Source: an uncultured Saprospirales bacterium
GTDB taxonomy: Bacteria > Bacteroidota > Bacteroidia > Chitinophagales > JADIYW01
Direction: 5' to 3'
Length of the DNA stretch: 8,404 nt
NCBI GenBank assembly: GCA_938008535.1
Contig: CALLKF010000109.1
Location: 1 to 8,404 of the forward strand
This document shows, piece after piece, positions 1 through 5,382 of this stretch. Both the position numbers and the translations under genes were made by a program. Positions within the stretch are counted from its first letter, which is position 1, and each line of letters begins with the position of its first letter. The notes under the pieces are model-generated. The model was not told the origin of the DNA. It saw only the letters and a list, made by a program, of their open reading frames with translations, and ran no database searches.

Positions 1-443
1 GCTACTTTCATGGTTATACATTAATTGACGAATTGAACGAAACACCAGCATTTCCTTTTGGTTTTGGATTAAGTTATACAACTTTTCAATATACAGATGC
101 GAAACTAAATAAAACTGTTTTTACAGAAAAAGACACTCTTCAAATTGAACTAAATGTAAAAAACATAGGCACGATGGATGGTGCTGAAACAGTTCAGTTT
201 TATGTTCGTTTTGTGCATTCAAATCAAACTGAACATCTAAAAAAATTATTAAAAGCATTTACAAAAATAGTTTTACAAGAAAGTGAACTTCAAAAAGTTT
301 TTGTGAAAATTCCAATTAACTTATTGAGTTATTATGACACTCAAACACATGGAATGAAAGTTGAAAAAATGAAATATAATTTGGAGATTGCCAATAGTTC
401 ACAGGATAAAAATGCAATTATTTTGCCATTTGGAATTCAATAA
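1..443 (+). CDS. Glycoside hydrolase family 3 protein (beta-glucosidase/xylosidase-like), C-terminal part
   Basis: This is the 3' end of a gene that begins left of the window. The frame is open from base 3 and gives 146 residues before TAA at 441-443. The first visible residues include HGYTLIDE, and FPFGFGLSYT follows shortly after. That is the usual junction between the second catalytic-region domain and the C-terminal fibronectin-III-like domain of GH3 enzymes. The rest matches that domain: beta-strand-rich text with VKNIGTMDGAETVQFYV, a lysine-containing strand pair around LKAFTKI, and an ending near YNLEIANSS. The family hydrolyses terminal beta-linked glucose, xylose or related sugars, often in the periplasm. 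The catalytic residues lie outside the window, so the substrate cannot be given. The TTG at 33 is internal and not a start. A regulator gene follows 25 bp downstream. Confidence 0.9.
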   Translation, partial: YFHGYTLIDELNETPAFPFGFGLSYTTFQYTDAKLNKTVFTEKDTLQIELNVKNIGTMDGAETVQFYVRFVHSNQTEHLKKLLKAFTKIVLQESELQKVFVKIPINLLSYYDTQTHGMKVEKMKYNLEIANSSQDKNAIILPFGIQ

Positions 444-468
444 TTTTTTATACATTACTTATAACCTT

Positions 469-1002
469 ATGAAGAATGCATCAATAGTGGAATTATTTAA
501 AGAGCATCATTCGTTTGAAAAATCAATTATTTTAGAGCGAAATCAATATTTAAAAGTTGGAGGCAGCATTGATACCAATATTTATTTTATCGAAAATGGT
601 AGCTTAAAAATATTTTTGCTCGATGAAACGGAAGAACGAATTATTAGATTTGGTTATAAAAATAATTTAATTGTTTCTATTGATTCATTTTTAAATAACA
701 AACCATCTGAGTTATATATACAAGCAATAAAAAAAACAGAAGTTCAAGTTATAACAAAGAAAAAGTTTAGTGAATTTATAAATAGCTCGTACGAAAGAAT
801 GAAATTATGGTTAACCATATTAGAAGACCTTGTGCTACAGCAAATAGAACGCGAAAAAGACCTCTTAATAAATTCACCTAAAGAACGCTATGAACGAGTA
901 CTAAAACGAAATCCACAATTATTCCAGGAAATACCTAACAAGCATATTGCAAATTATTTACGCATGAGTGCTGAAACATTGTCGCGTTTAAAAAACTATT
1001 GA
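469..1002 (+). CDS. Crp/Fnr-family transcriptional regulator, C-terminus possibly frameshifted
   Basis: The product has 177 residues if it starts at ATG 469. The frame is open further upstream to ATG 388, but that would overlap the GH3 gene and add residues unlike the family. The N-terminal two thirds read as a cyclic-nucleotide-binding-type beta-roll (IYFIENGSLKIFLLDE, then IRFGYKNNLIVSID). The C-terminal part has the compact helix-turn-helix end common in Bacteroidota members: SPKERYERVLKRNPQLF, IPNKHIANYLRMSAETLSRL. Members bind DNA as dimers and often sit beside the genes they control, so the DinB gene 54 bp downstream is a possible target (inference). The protein stops right after LSRLKNY. 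In the next frame the DNA continues with IEFGQDFF, which resembles the usual tail of such regulators. A one-base indel in the A6 run at 990-995 is therefore suspected. Ligand unknown. Confidence 0.87.
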   Translation: MKNASIVELFKEHHSFEKSIILERNQYLKVGGSIDTNIYFIENGSLKIFLLDETEERIIRFGYKNNLIVSIDSFLNNKPSELYIQAIKKTEVQVITKKKFSEFINSSYERMKLWLTILEDLVLQQIEREKDLLINSPKERYERVLKRNPQLFQEIPNKHIANYLRMSAETLSRLKNY

Positions 1003-1056
1003 GTTCGGTCAAGATTTTTTCAATTTCTGTGAAGCAAATTGCAGAAAAAATAAAAA

Positions 1057-1626
1057 ATGAAAATTTTATCAGAACAATTTTTACAGAACCTTATTGAACA
1101 AACACGTTCACATTTGAATTATGCTATTTCATTGCAAGATGTGAATGAAGATGCACTAAATCAACGATTACACCAAGACAGTTGGAGTATACTAGAATGC
1201 ATAGAACATTTAAATCTGTATGGTAATTATTATCTACCAGAAATTGAAAAACAATTAACAACTTCTAAAGCAATATCAGACAAAAAATTTAAAAGTGGAT
1301 GGTTAGGAAATTATTTTGCTGAAAGTATGCTACCCAAAAAACAGCTCAATAAGATGAAAACATTTAAAAGTATGAATCCAATTCACAGTCAATTGAGTAA
1401 ACAAGTTTTAAATACATTTATTGAACAGCAACAAAAAATGCTGCAATTGTTATCATTAGCACACGATAAAAACTTAAATAACATTCGAATTCCAATCAGC
1501 ATCAATAAATGGATTAAAATAAAATTAGGAGACACTTTCAGATTTGTTATTTATCATAATGAAAGACATATTCAACAAGCAAAACGTGTGTTGAAGGAAA
1601 CAAATTCTAAAGACGAACTACTATAA
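1057..1626 (+). CDS. DinB-superfamily (DinB_2/YfiT-like) putative metal-dependent protein
   Basis: This 189-residue protein starts at ATG 1057 after an A-rich leader. The family is a four-helix bundle that usually carries three histidines binding a divalent metal. Here SWSILECIEHLN supplies His51 and HNERHIQQAKR supplies His167 and His171, so the triad is intact. The W-S-I-L-E-C-I-E-H-L helix and the H-N-E-R-H-x-Q helix are the two diagnostic segments. Known relatives include thiol-dependent S-transferases (bacillithiol or mycothiol) and DNA-damage-induced proteins, but most members have no assigned reaction and none can be assigned here. The gene lies 54 bp after the Crp/Fnr gene on the same strand. 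If that gene is read in the shifted frame, its stop at 1058-1060 overlaps this start, which suggests a two-gene operon. Confidence 0.85.
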   Translation: MKILSEQFLQNLIEQTRSHLNYAISLQDVNEDALNQRLHQDSWSILECIEHLNLYGNYYLPEIEKQLTTSKAISDKKFKSGWLGNYFAESMLPKKQLNKMKTFKSMNPIHSQLSKQVLNTFIEQQQKMLQLLSLAHDKNLNNIRIPISINKWIKIKLGDTFRFVIYHNERHIQQAKRVLKETNSKDELL

Positions 1627-1638
1627 ATCTAAATAGAA

Positions 1639-1742
1639 GTGATAATTATGTAAATAGATTTTAATGTTATGTAACACTTAAACTAAATAAACCTATCAAC
1701 TTTACCACGTAACAATTCTGTTACAAATAAATTAAAAATAAG
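1639..1742 (+). repeat. Upstream region copy A: diverged direct repeat of 2102-2202
   Basis: This stretch between the DinB gene and the His-rich small gene aligns by eye with 2102-2202 across almost its whole length. The first 40 bases match at 29 positions. A 28-base core at 1697-1724 matches 2159-2186 at 21 positions without a gap. Only about three bases of length difference separate the two copies, and both end at an ATG. The core contains CTTTAC and AATTCT. It also includes an inverted repeat, GTAAC-N6-GTTAC at 1709-1724, that copy B does not keep. The likeliest reading is a duplicated promoter and 5' leader. Confidence 0.7.
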
Positions 1743-2027
1743 ATGTCAAATTCAACAGCTACTCCAATTCCAGCGGAGAAAAAAAACACTAATAGTGATG
1801 TTAAAACAAACATGAATGGTGATGCAAAAAAAAATGTGATTGATAACCACAAAAAAGCAGCAGTTCATCATGAAGCAGCAGCAAAGAATCATAACGATGC
1901 AGCAAAATTTCGTGAAGAAGACAATGATGAAAAAGCAGACGAAAGCACTGTGAAAGCACATGGTCACCATGCTATGGCTAATCATCACCAAAGACAAGCA
2001 GTAAAAAATAGTTCATCTCAATACTAA
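1743..2027 (+). CDS. Small histidine/alanine-rich heptad-repeat protein
   Basis: This is a 94-residue hydrophilic protein starting at ATG 1743 after an A-rich leader. The first ~35 residues are low-complexity (Asn, Lys, Thr) and probably disordered. From His36 three tandem heptads of the form H-x-x-A-A-x-x follow (starting at His36, His43 and His50). An acidic stretch comes next, then a second His cluster at 73-82, with His75 and His82 again seven apart. There are nine histidines in all. The pattern suggests a helical hairpin with one His-lined face, which could bind metal or respond to pH (inference). It has no signal peptide or membrane segment. From memory it resembles widespread small uncharacterised bacterial proteins with A-A-x-H-H repeats, some thought to be stress-induced, but no function is established. 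It is transcribed alone: a strong terminator follows and its upstream region is shared with the next gene. Confidence 0.8.
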   Translation: MSNSTATPIPAEKKNTNSDVKTNMNGDAKKNVIDNHKKAAVHHEAAAKNHNDAAKFREEDNDEKADESTVKAHGHHAMANHHQRQAVKNSSSQY

Positions 2028-2058
2028 GAATTATCTTATGTTTTATTGACTATTTTTT

Positions 2059-2094
2059 GAAGCACTACGCAATAGCATAGTGCTTCTTTTTTTT
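2059..2094 (+). terminator. Rho-independent terminator after the His-rich small gene
   Basis: A perfect 9-bp stem, GAAGCACTA (2059-2067) pairing with TAGTGCTTC (2078-2086), encloses a 10-base loop. Eight T follow directly (2087-2094). It lies 31 bp after the stop codon of the gene ending at 2027 and ahead of the second upstream-repeat copy, so it separates the two small-gene transcription units. Confidence 0.9.
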
Positions 2095-2101
2095 ATATAA
2101 T

Positions 2102-2202
2102 GTGAGAATCATGTAATGACTTTGTAAGATTATATAACTCTTTTAGTACATAAAATAACACCTTTACAAAGAAATAATTCTATAACCATTATAACATTAC
2201 AA
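2102..2202 (+). repeat. Upstream region copy B: diverged direct repeat of 1639-1742
   Basis: This is the second copy of the duplicated upstream region. It begins eight bases after the terminator T-run and ends at the ATG of the 69-residue gene. Its core at 2159-2186 keeps CTTTAC and AATTCT at matching places, 16 bp before the ATG compared with 18 bp in copy A. The match covers only noncoding DNA: the two proteins downstream share no convincing similarity beyond a Ser/Asn/Thr-rich start. No exact TAnnTTTG box is present in either copy, so a different promoter class is possible. Confidence 0.7.
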
Positions 2203-2412
2203 ATGCCAAATACAACAATTACAACACAGAAAGAAAAGGAAATAAACCTCTATCCAAATGAAAACCCTAAAAATGCTACTGAAGCAAAAAAGGATGAAAA
2301 ATTATTTAAAATAACGAGAAAAAAATTGGCAGAAATTAAAGATGATTCTATCGCACATTTAATTGGATTTGTCAATCACGTTGTAGTACAAAAATTACTG
2401 ACTATGATTTAA
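2203..2412 (+). CDS. Small hypothetical protein, 69 residues
   Basis: I do not recognise this protein. ATG 2203 directly follows the duplicated upstream region, which supports real expression. The first ~40 residues are polar and lysine-rich (KEKEINLYPNENPKNATEAKKDEKLF). The last 30 could form an amphipathic or weakly hydrophobic helix (AHLIGFVNHVVVQKLLTMI), too polar for a confident membrane span. It has no cysteine, no signal peptide and no known motif. The acidic 113-residue gene starts 50 bp downstream with no terminator between, so the two may be cotranscribed. The gene could also be the remnant of a longer one, since its only supports are the leader and codon use like its neighbours. 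Confidence 0.55.
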   Translation: MPNTTITTQKEKEINLYPNENPKNATEAKKDEKLFKITRKKLAEIKDDSIAHLIGFVNHVVVQKLLTMI

Positions 2413-2462
2413 TCCTTTCTATAAACAAACATTTTATTCTAATTAAACAAAAAAATAAAAAA

Positions 2463-2804
2463 ATGAGAAAAAGAATCACAAATATAATTATGCAAGTTGT
2501 ACAACATGAAAATGAAGAAAAAAAAAATCTTCCATTTACTTATGCAGCAAATGAAGATATTTTCAACAAATCTATCAATGAATCAACTAAAAATAGTGAT
2601 AGTTATCCTGGACAAAAACTCAACGATCGTGTAGAGTTAGAATTAAAACAGAATGAAAAAGGTGTATACGAAAACGATTTAGATGTTCCAGGTTCTGAAT
2701 TAGATGACGAACAAGAAAAAATTGGCAGTGAAGACGAAGAGAATAATTATTACAGTATTGGTGGAGATAGACATGATGATTTGGAAGAAGATAAAAGTGA
2801 ATAA
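2463..2804 (+). CDS. Small highly acidic protein with DVPGSELDDE / ENNYYSIGGD motif
   Basis: This 113-residue protein has a basic N-terminus (MRKR) and then a strongly acidic, probably disordered body. The C-terminal half carries a distinctive block: LDVPGSELDDEQEKIGSED followed by EENNYYSIGGDRHDDLEED. I recall very similar motifs in uncharacterised small proteins of Bacteroidota such as Chitinophagaceae and Flavobacteria, so this looks like a conserved lineage-specific family rather than a chance frame. Function is unknown, and no catalytic or membrane segment is visible. The start at 2463 follows an A-rich leader; Met10 at 2490 is an alternative. The gene lies 50 bp after the 69-residue gene on the same strand and probably shares its promoter in the upstream-repeat copy. 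Confidence 0.75.
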   Translation: MRKRITNIIMQVVQHENEEKKNLPFTYAANEDIFNKSINESTKNSDSYPGQKLNDRVELELKQNEKGVYENDLDVPGSELDDEQEKIGSEDEENNYYSIGGDRHDDLEEDKSE

Positions 2805-2924
2805 TTTAATTGTTACTATTTCATTGTAAAATATTTTTTTTTACTATCTAGAAGATAATTCGTTAAATATTTCTTTAGTAGAATGTAGTACATTTGCCAA
2901 AAAGCAGGTTGCTGCTACGACTAA
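2805..2924 (+). other. Gap between the acidic small gene and the pseudouridine synthase gene
   Basis: This is 120 bp of AT-rich DNA without a gene. It contains a run of nine T at 2834-2842 that has no convincing stem before it. A -7-type box at 2889-2896 lies near its right end. I see no repeat copy, tRNA or other RNA signature here. Confidence 0.6.
2889..2896 (+). promoter_or_regulatory. Bacteroidota -7 box (TACATTTG) for the pseudouridine synthase gene
   Basis: TACATTTG matches TAnnTTTG exactly and lies 28 bp before ATG 2925, which would leave a leader of about 20 bases. No clear TTG -33 element is visible at the usual spacing, so the call rests on the -7 box and its position. Confidence 0.5.
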
Positions 2925-3526
2925 ATGGAAACCAAAAAAAGATATTTTGCCTTACATAAACCAGACAATATGGTTTCACAATTTATTGGATTAGAAAAAG
3001 CAAGACTCTTAACCGAAGTTGATTTTGATTTTCCAGAAGGAACACATGCAATTGGTCGACTTGATAGTGCATCAGAAGGATTATTATTGCTAACCACTAA
3101 TAAAAAAGTAACCAAACTATTATTTAAAAGCAAAGTTCCACACAAACGAAGATATTTAGTAAAAGTCAGGTATAATGTAAGTGAAGTACGTTGGAACAAA
3201 TCAGAACTGGTGTTACAATTCAAATTCATGGTGGTGTTGATTGGAAAACAAGTCCATGTGAAGCTGAACTGGTGGAAGATGTCAGCATCTATAATGTTGT
3301 TGATGAAAAACATGAATACAGTCCATATTGTTGGTTGCTGATTACACTAACAGAAGGGAAATATCATCAAGTACGAAAAATGGTATTTGCTATGAAACAC
3401 AGATGCAAGCGACTCATTCGTGTTTCTATTGAAGATATGGAATTAGATAATTTACCAGCTGGTGCTGTCAAAGAATTTGAAGAAGAAGATTTCTTTAGAT
3501 TGCTGAAAATAGATAATTGGAAATAA
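2925..3526 (+). pseudogene. RluE-like 23S rRNA pseudouridine synthase, split by a one-base deletion
   Basis: The gene encodes an RsuA/RluE-branch pseudouridine synthase, which isomerises a uridine of 23S rRNA and lacks an S4 domain. The first frame, from ATG 2925, carries YFALHKPDNMVSQF and then GTHAIGRLDSASEGLLLLT, whose Asp47 is the catalytic aspartate, and PHKRRYLVKV. The family text then jumps one frame. After VSEVR the continuation LEQIRTGVTIQIHGGVDW is read from 3191. It is followed by WLLITLTEGKYHQVRKM, HRCKRLIRVSIED and EEEDFFRLLKI, and ends at TAA 3524-3526. One extra base near 3189-3192 (for example a third T in the TT of acgttgg) would restore a full-length protein of about 200 residues. 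As given, the first frame runs to a stop at 3341 and lacks the C-terminal half. Both halves are otherwise well preserved, so the lesion is recent or a sequencing error. The gene converges on the START-like gene, 10 bp apart. Confidence 0.88.
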
Positions 3527-3536
3527 AATGTTGCGA

Positions 3537-3929
3537 TTATCCGTTTCCTAATGCTTTTGCCAAGTCATTTAATTGACTTTTCCATAATTCTTTCGATGAT
3601 TCAATTTCATCTTTGTATGCATAATCCGTAACAGTTAGAATGGTTTCTTTCGTGATATCTGTTACACGAATTCTATATTCAAAAAATGCTTTATCATCTT
3701 CTTCGTCTTCCCAACGTAATTTAATAAATTCTTCTTCTTCATACACCAATACTTCTGCAATTTGTTGTTCACCGTTCCATTCAAATGTAAACACTTCACC
3801 ATTTGGATCCAAATCAACATAATCAGCAAACCATTGCACCAAACCTGATGGTGTAGTTAAAAAGTTGTACAAAATAGCAGGCGAAGATTTAAATGTTCGT
3901 TCTACTGTAAAAGGAATTTTCTTTGCCAT
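3537..3929 (-). CDS. START-like (SRPBCC superfamily) domain protein
   Basis: This 130-residue protein is read from ATG at 3929. The frame opens 18 bases earlier at 3947, but MAKKIPFTVE is the usual N-terminus of this Bacteroidota family. The sequence fits a START/AHSA1-type helix-grip fold: the opening strand IPFTVERTF, the helix SSPAILYNFLTTPSGLVQWF, acidic strands (VFTFEWNGEQQIAEVLVYEEEEFIKLRW, shown here in part), and a long C-terminal helix SSKELWKSQLNDLAKALG. Such folds bind hydrophobic ligands in a cavity between the sheet and the C-terminal helix. No ligand is known for this branch. The residues are strongly acidic and the protein is cytosolic (no signal peptide). It lies 76 bp downstream of folC on the same strand, with a plausible promoter of its own in the gap. 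Confidence 0.85.
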   Translation of the reverse strand: MAKKIPFTVERTFKSSPAILYNFLTTPSGLVQWFADYVDLDPNGEVFTFEWNGEQQIAEVLVYEEEEFIKLRWEDEEDDKAFFEYRIRVTDITKETILTVTDYAYKDEIESSKELWKSQLNDLAKALGNG

Positions 3930-3944
3930 AAATACATATTCAGC

Positions 3945-3976
3945 CACAATTAAACAGAAAAAAATCTTATATCCAA
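3945..3976 (-). promoter_or_regulatory. Candidate promoter of the START-like gene
   Basis: On the minus strand, TTG (3974-3976) is followed after 21 bases by TAATTGTG (3945-3952), a seven-of-eight match to TAnnTTTG. The box ends 15 bp before the chosen ATG at 3929, so transcription from here would exclude the alternative upstream start at 3947. This supports the shorter protein. Confidence 0.4.
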
Positions 3977-4005
3977 ATTAATTTTCATTTTTTTTGAAAT
4001 TAAAT

Positions 4006-5295
4006 TTATAGAACTTCAGAAACTACAAAAAAACTACCTGTTATTAAAATCAAATCATCAACAGAAGCAGCTTCTTTTGCAGCAGTTAACGCCAATGTTG
4101 GATGTGCAAATTTTTCACCATCAAGTTGATGTTCATTTGCCATTTCAATTAATAATTCTACTTCGAGTTTACGTGGCAAAGGTGGTTCTGTAAAATAATA
4201 AATTGCATTTTTAGGTAACAACGCTAAAATAGAATGAATGTCTTTATCTTTTACTGCACCATAAATGATATGCAGTTTGTTGTATTTTTCTGTTTGAAGT
4301 TGCTCAATAATTTTTTGAACACCAGCTTCGTTGTGACCAACATCTGCAATAATAGTTGGCTTAGATTGTAGCTGTTGCCAGCGGCCGATAAAATTGGTAT
4401 TTTTTACCACATTCAAAAATCCTTGTTTTTCATTTTTTAAATCAATTTTCACATTGCATTTTGTGTTCAATATTTCTATTGCCAAAAATGCTGTTAATAT
4501 ATTTTCTTGTTGATAATTTGCTCTTAAATCTGAATCAATAATAAAATCAGTAGTAGTTATTTTATTTAAATATTGAAATGATGTAGATAGTTCATTATTT
4601 ATAATTGATTTAAATTGATAGATTTCATCTGTAAAAAAGATGGGTGCATTTTCCAATTTTGCTTTATGAATAAATACATTTTCTGTTTCTGTATCTTTTT
4701 TACCAATAACAACAGGGATTTTTGTCTTAATAATTCCAGCTTTTTCTGTTGCAATTTCTGCTAATGTATTTCCTAATAAATGTTGATGATCATAACTAAT
4801 GTTTGTGACAATAGAAATAATTGGTGTTATTACATTGGTTGAATCTAATCTTCCACCTAAACCAGTTTCGATAATGGCAAAATCAACTTGTTGTTGTGCA
4901 AAATAGTCAAACGCCATCGCAACAGTTATTTCAAAAAAAGATGGTTCTATTTCATCAATTTTTGATTGAATTTTTTCGGTGAAATTAATTACAAATTCCT
5001 CTGTACAGTGTTCACCATTAATTTTTATGCGTTCACGAAAATCTTTTAAATGTGGTGATGTATATAAACCAACTTTATAACCTTGAGCTTGTAAAACAGA
5101 CGCTAAAATATGCGAAACCGAACCTTTTCCATTGGTTCCAGCAATATGAATAGATTTAAATCTATGTTGTGGATTGTCTAAAAAATCGCATAATAAAAGA
5201 GTATTCGTCAAATCTTTTTTGATTGCTTTTTCGCCAATGCGCGAAAACATGGGTAGTTTATTGTATAAATAATCGAGTGTTTTCTGGTAATTCAT
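4006..5295 (-). CDS. folC: Bifunctional folylpolyglutamate synthase / dihydrofolate synthase
   Basis: FolC adds glutamate to dihydropteroate and then to tetrahydrofolate, using ATP in the cytosol. The start is taken at ATG 5295 (MNYQKTLDYLYNKLPMF); the frame extends nine codons further, but MNYQ is the family-like start. The product has 429 residues, typical for FolC. Visible landmarks are the P-loop GTNGKGS (53-59) followed by TSPHL, FFEITVAMAFDYF (120-132), ETGLGGRLDSTN (143-154), SYDHQHLLG (167-175) and TEKAGI with Lys185, the lysine often carbamylated in Mur-ligase relatives. The C-terminal domain carries DVGHNEAG. All motifs are intact. The gene diverges from panB across 87 bp and is followed by the START-like gene. 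A near -7 box (TTAATTTG on the minus strand) lies in the divergent gap. Confidence 0.95.
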   Translation of the reverse strand: MNYQKTLDYLYNKLPMFSRIGEKAIKKDLTNTLLLCDFLDNPQHRFKSIHIAGTNGKGSVSHILASVLQAQGYKVGLYTSPHLKDFRERIKINGEHCTEEFVINFTEKIQSKIDEIEPSFFEITVAMAFDYFAQQQVDFAIIETGLGGRLDSTNVITPIISIVTNISYDHQHLLGNTLAEIATEKAGIIKTKIPVVIGKKDTETENVFIHKAKLENAPIFFTDEIYQFKSIINNELSTSFQYLNKITTTDFIIDSDLRANYQQENILTAFLAIEILNTKCNVKIDLKNEKQGFLNVVKNTNFIGRWQQLQSKPTIIADVGHNEAGVQKIIEQLQTEKYNKLHIIYGAVKDKDIHSILALLPKNAIYYFTEPPLPRKLEVELLIEMANEHQLDGEKFAHPTLALTAAKEAASVDDLILITGSFFVVSEVL

Positions 5296-5354
5296 AAATA
5301 ATCGTAAAAATACAATCTGCAAATTAATTATGGTATTTATTTGTTTGTAATTCT

Positions 5355-5362
5355 TAACTTTG
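5355..5362 (+). promoter_or_regulatory. Bacteroidota -7 box (TAACTTTG) for panB
   Basis: TAACTTTG is an exact TAnnTTTG match and ends 20 bp before ATG 5383, leaving a leader of roughly 14 bases. A -33 TTG at canonical distance is not obvious. It lies in the 87-bp gap between the divergent genes folC and panB. Confidence 0.55.
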
Positions 5363-5382
5363 TTTTAAGATAAATAACGAAT

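Noticed and set aside
990..1000. Programmed -1 frameshift at A-AAA-AAC in the Crp/Fnr gene
   Set aside because: The heptamer is in the right phase, but the -1 frame gives text unlike the family and ends near 1095. The family-like tail is in the other frame, so a simple indel explains it better.
1016..1051. Imperfect inverted repeat between the Crp/Fnr and DinB genes as a terminator or operator
   Set aside because: Only six bases (CAATTT/AAATTG) pair cleanly, the rest needs a bulge, and the region may be coding if the regulator frame is corrected.
1752..1997. Minus-strand frame rich in Cys, Phe and Ile opposite the His-rich gene
   Set aside because: It is the antisense shadow of the His/Ala/Lys-rich plus-strand gene; the odd composition follows from complementing GCA, CAT and AAA codons.
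2834..2842. Run of nine T after the acidic small gene as a terminator
   Set aside because: The upstream bases form no stem longer than four pairs (TTAC/GTAA), so there is no hairpin to support termination.
3191..3526. Separate gene starting at TTG 3191
   Set aside because: Its sequence is the C-terminal half of the pseudouridine synthase, and the TTG is an internal Leu codon just past the deletion.
3978..4003. AT-only imperfect hairpin after folC as a minus-strand terminator
   Set aside because: The stem is A/T only with a bulge, and no T-run follows it on the minus strand.
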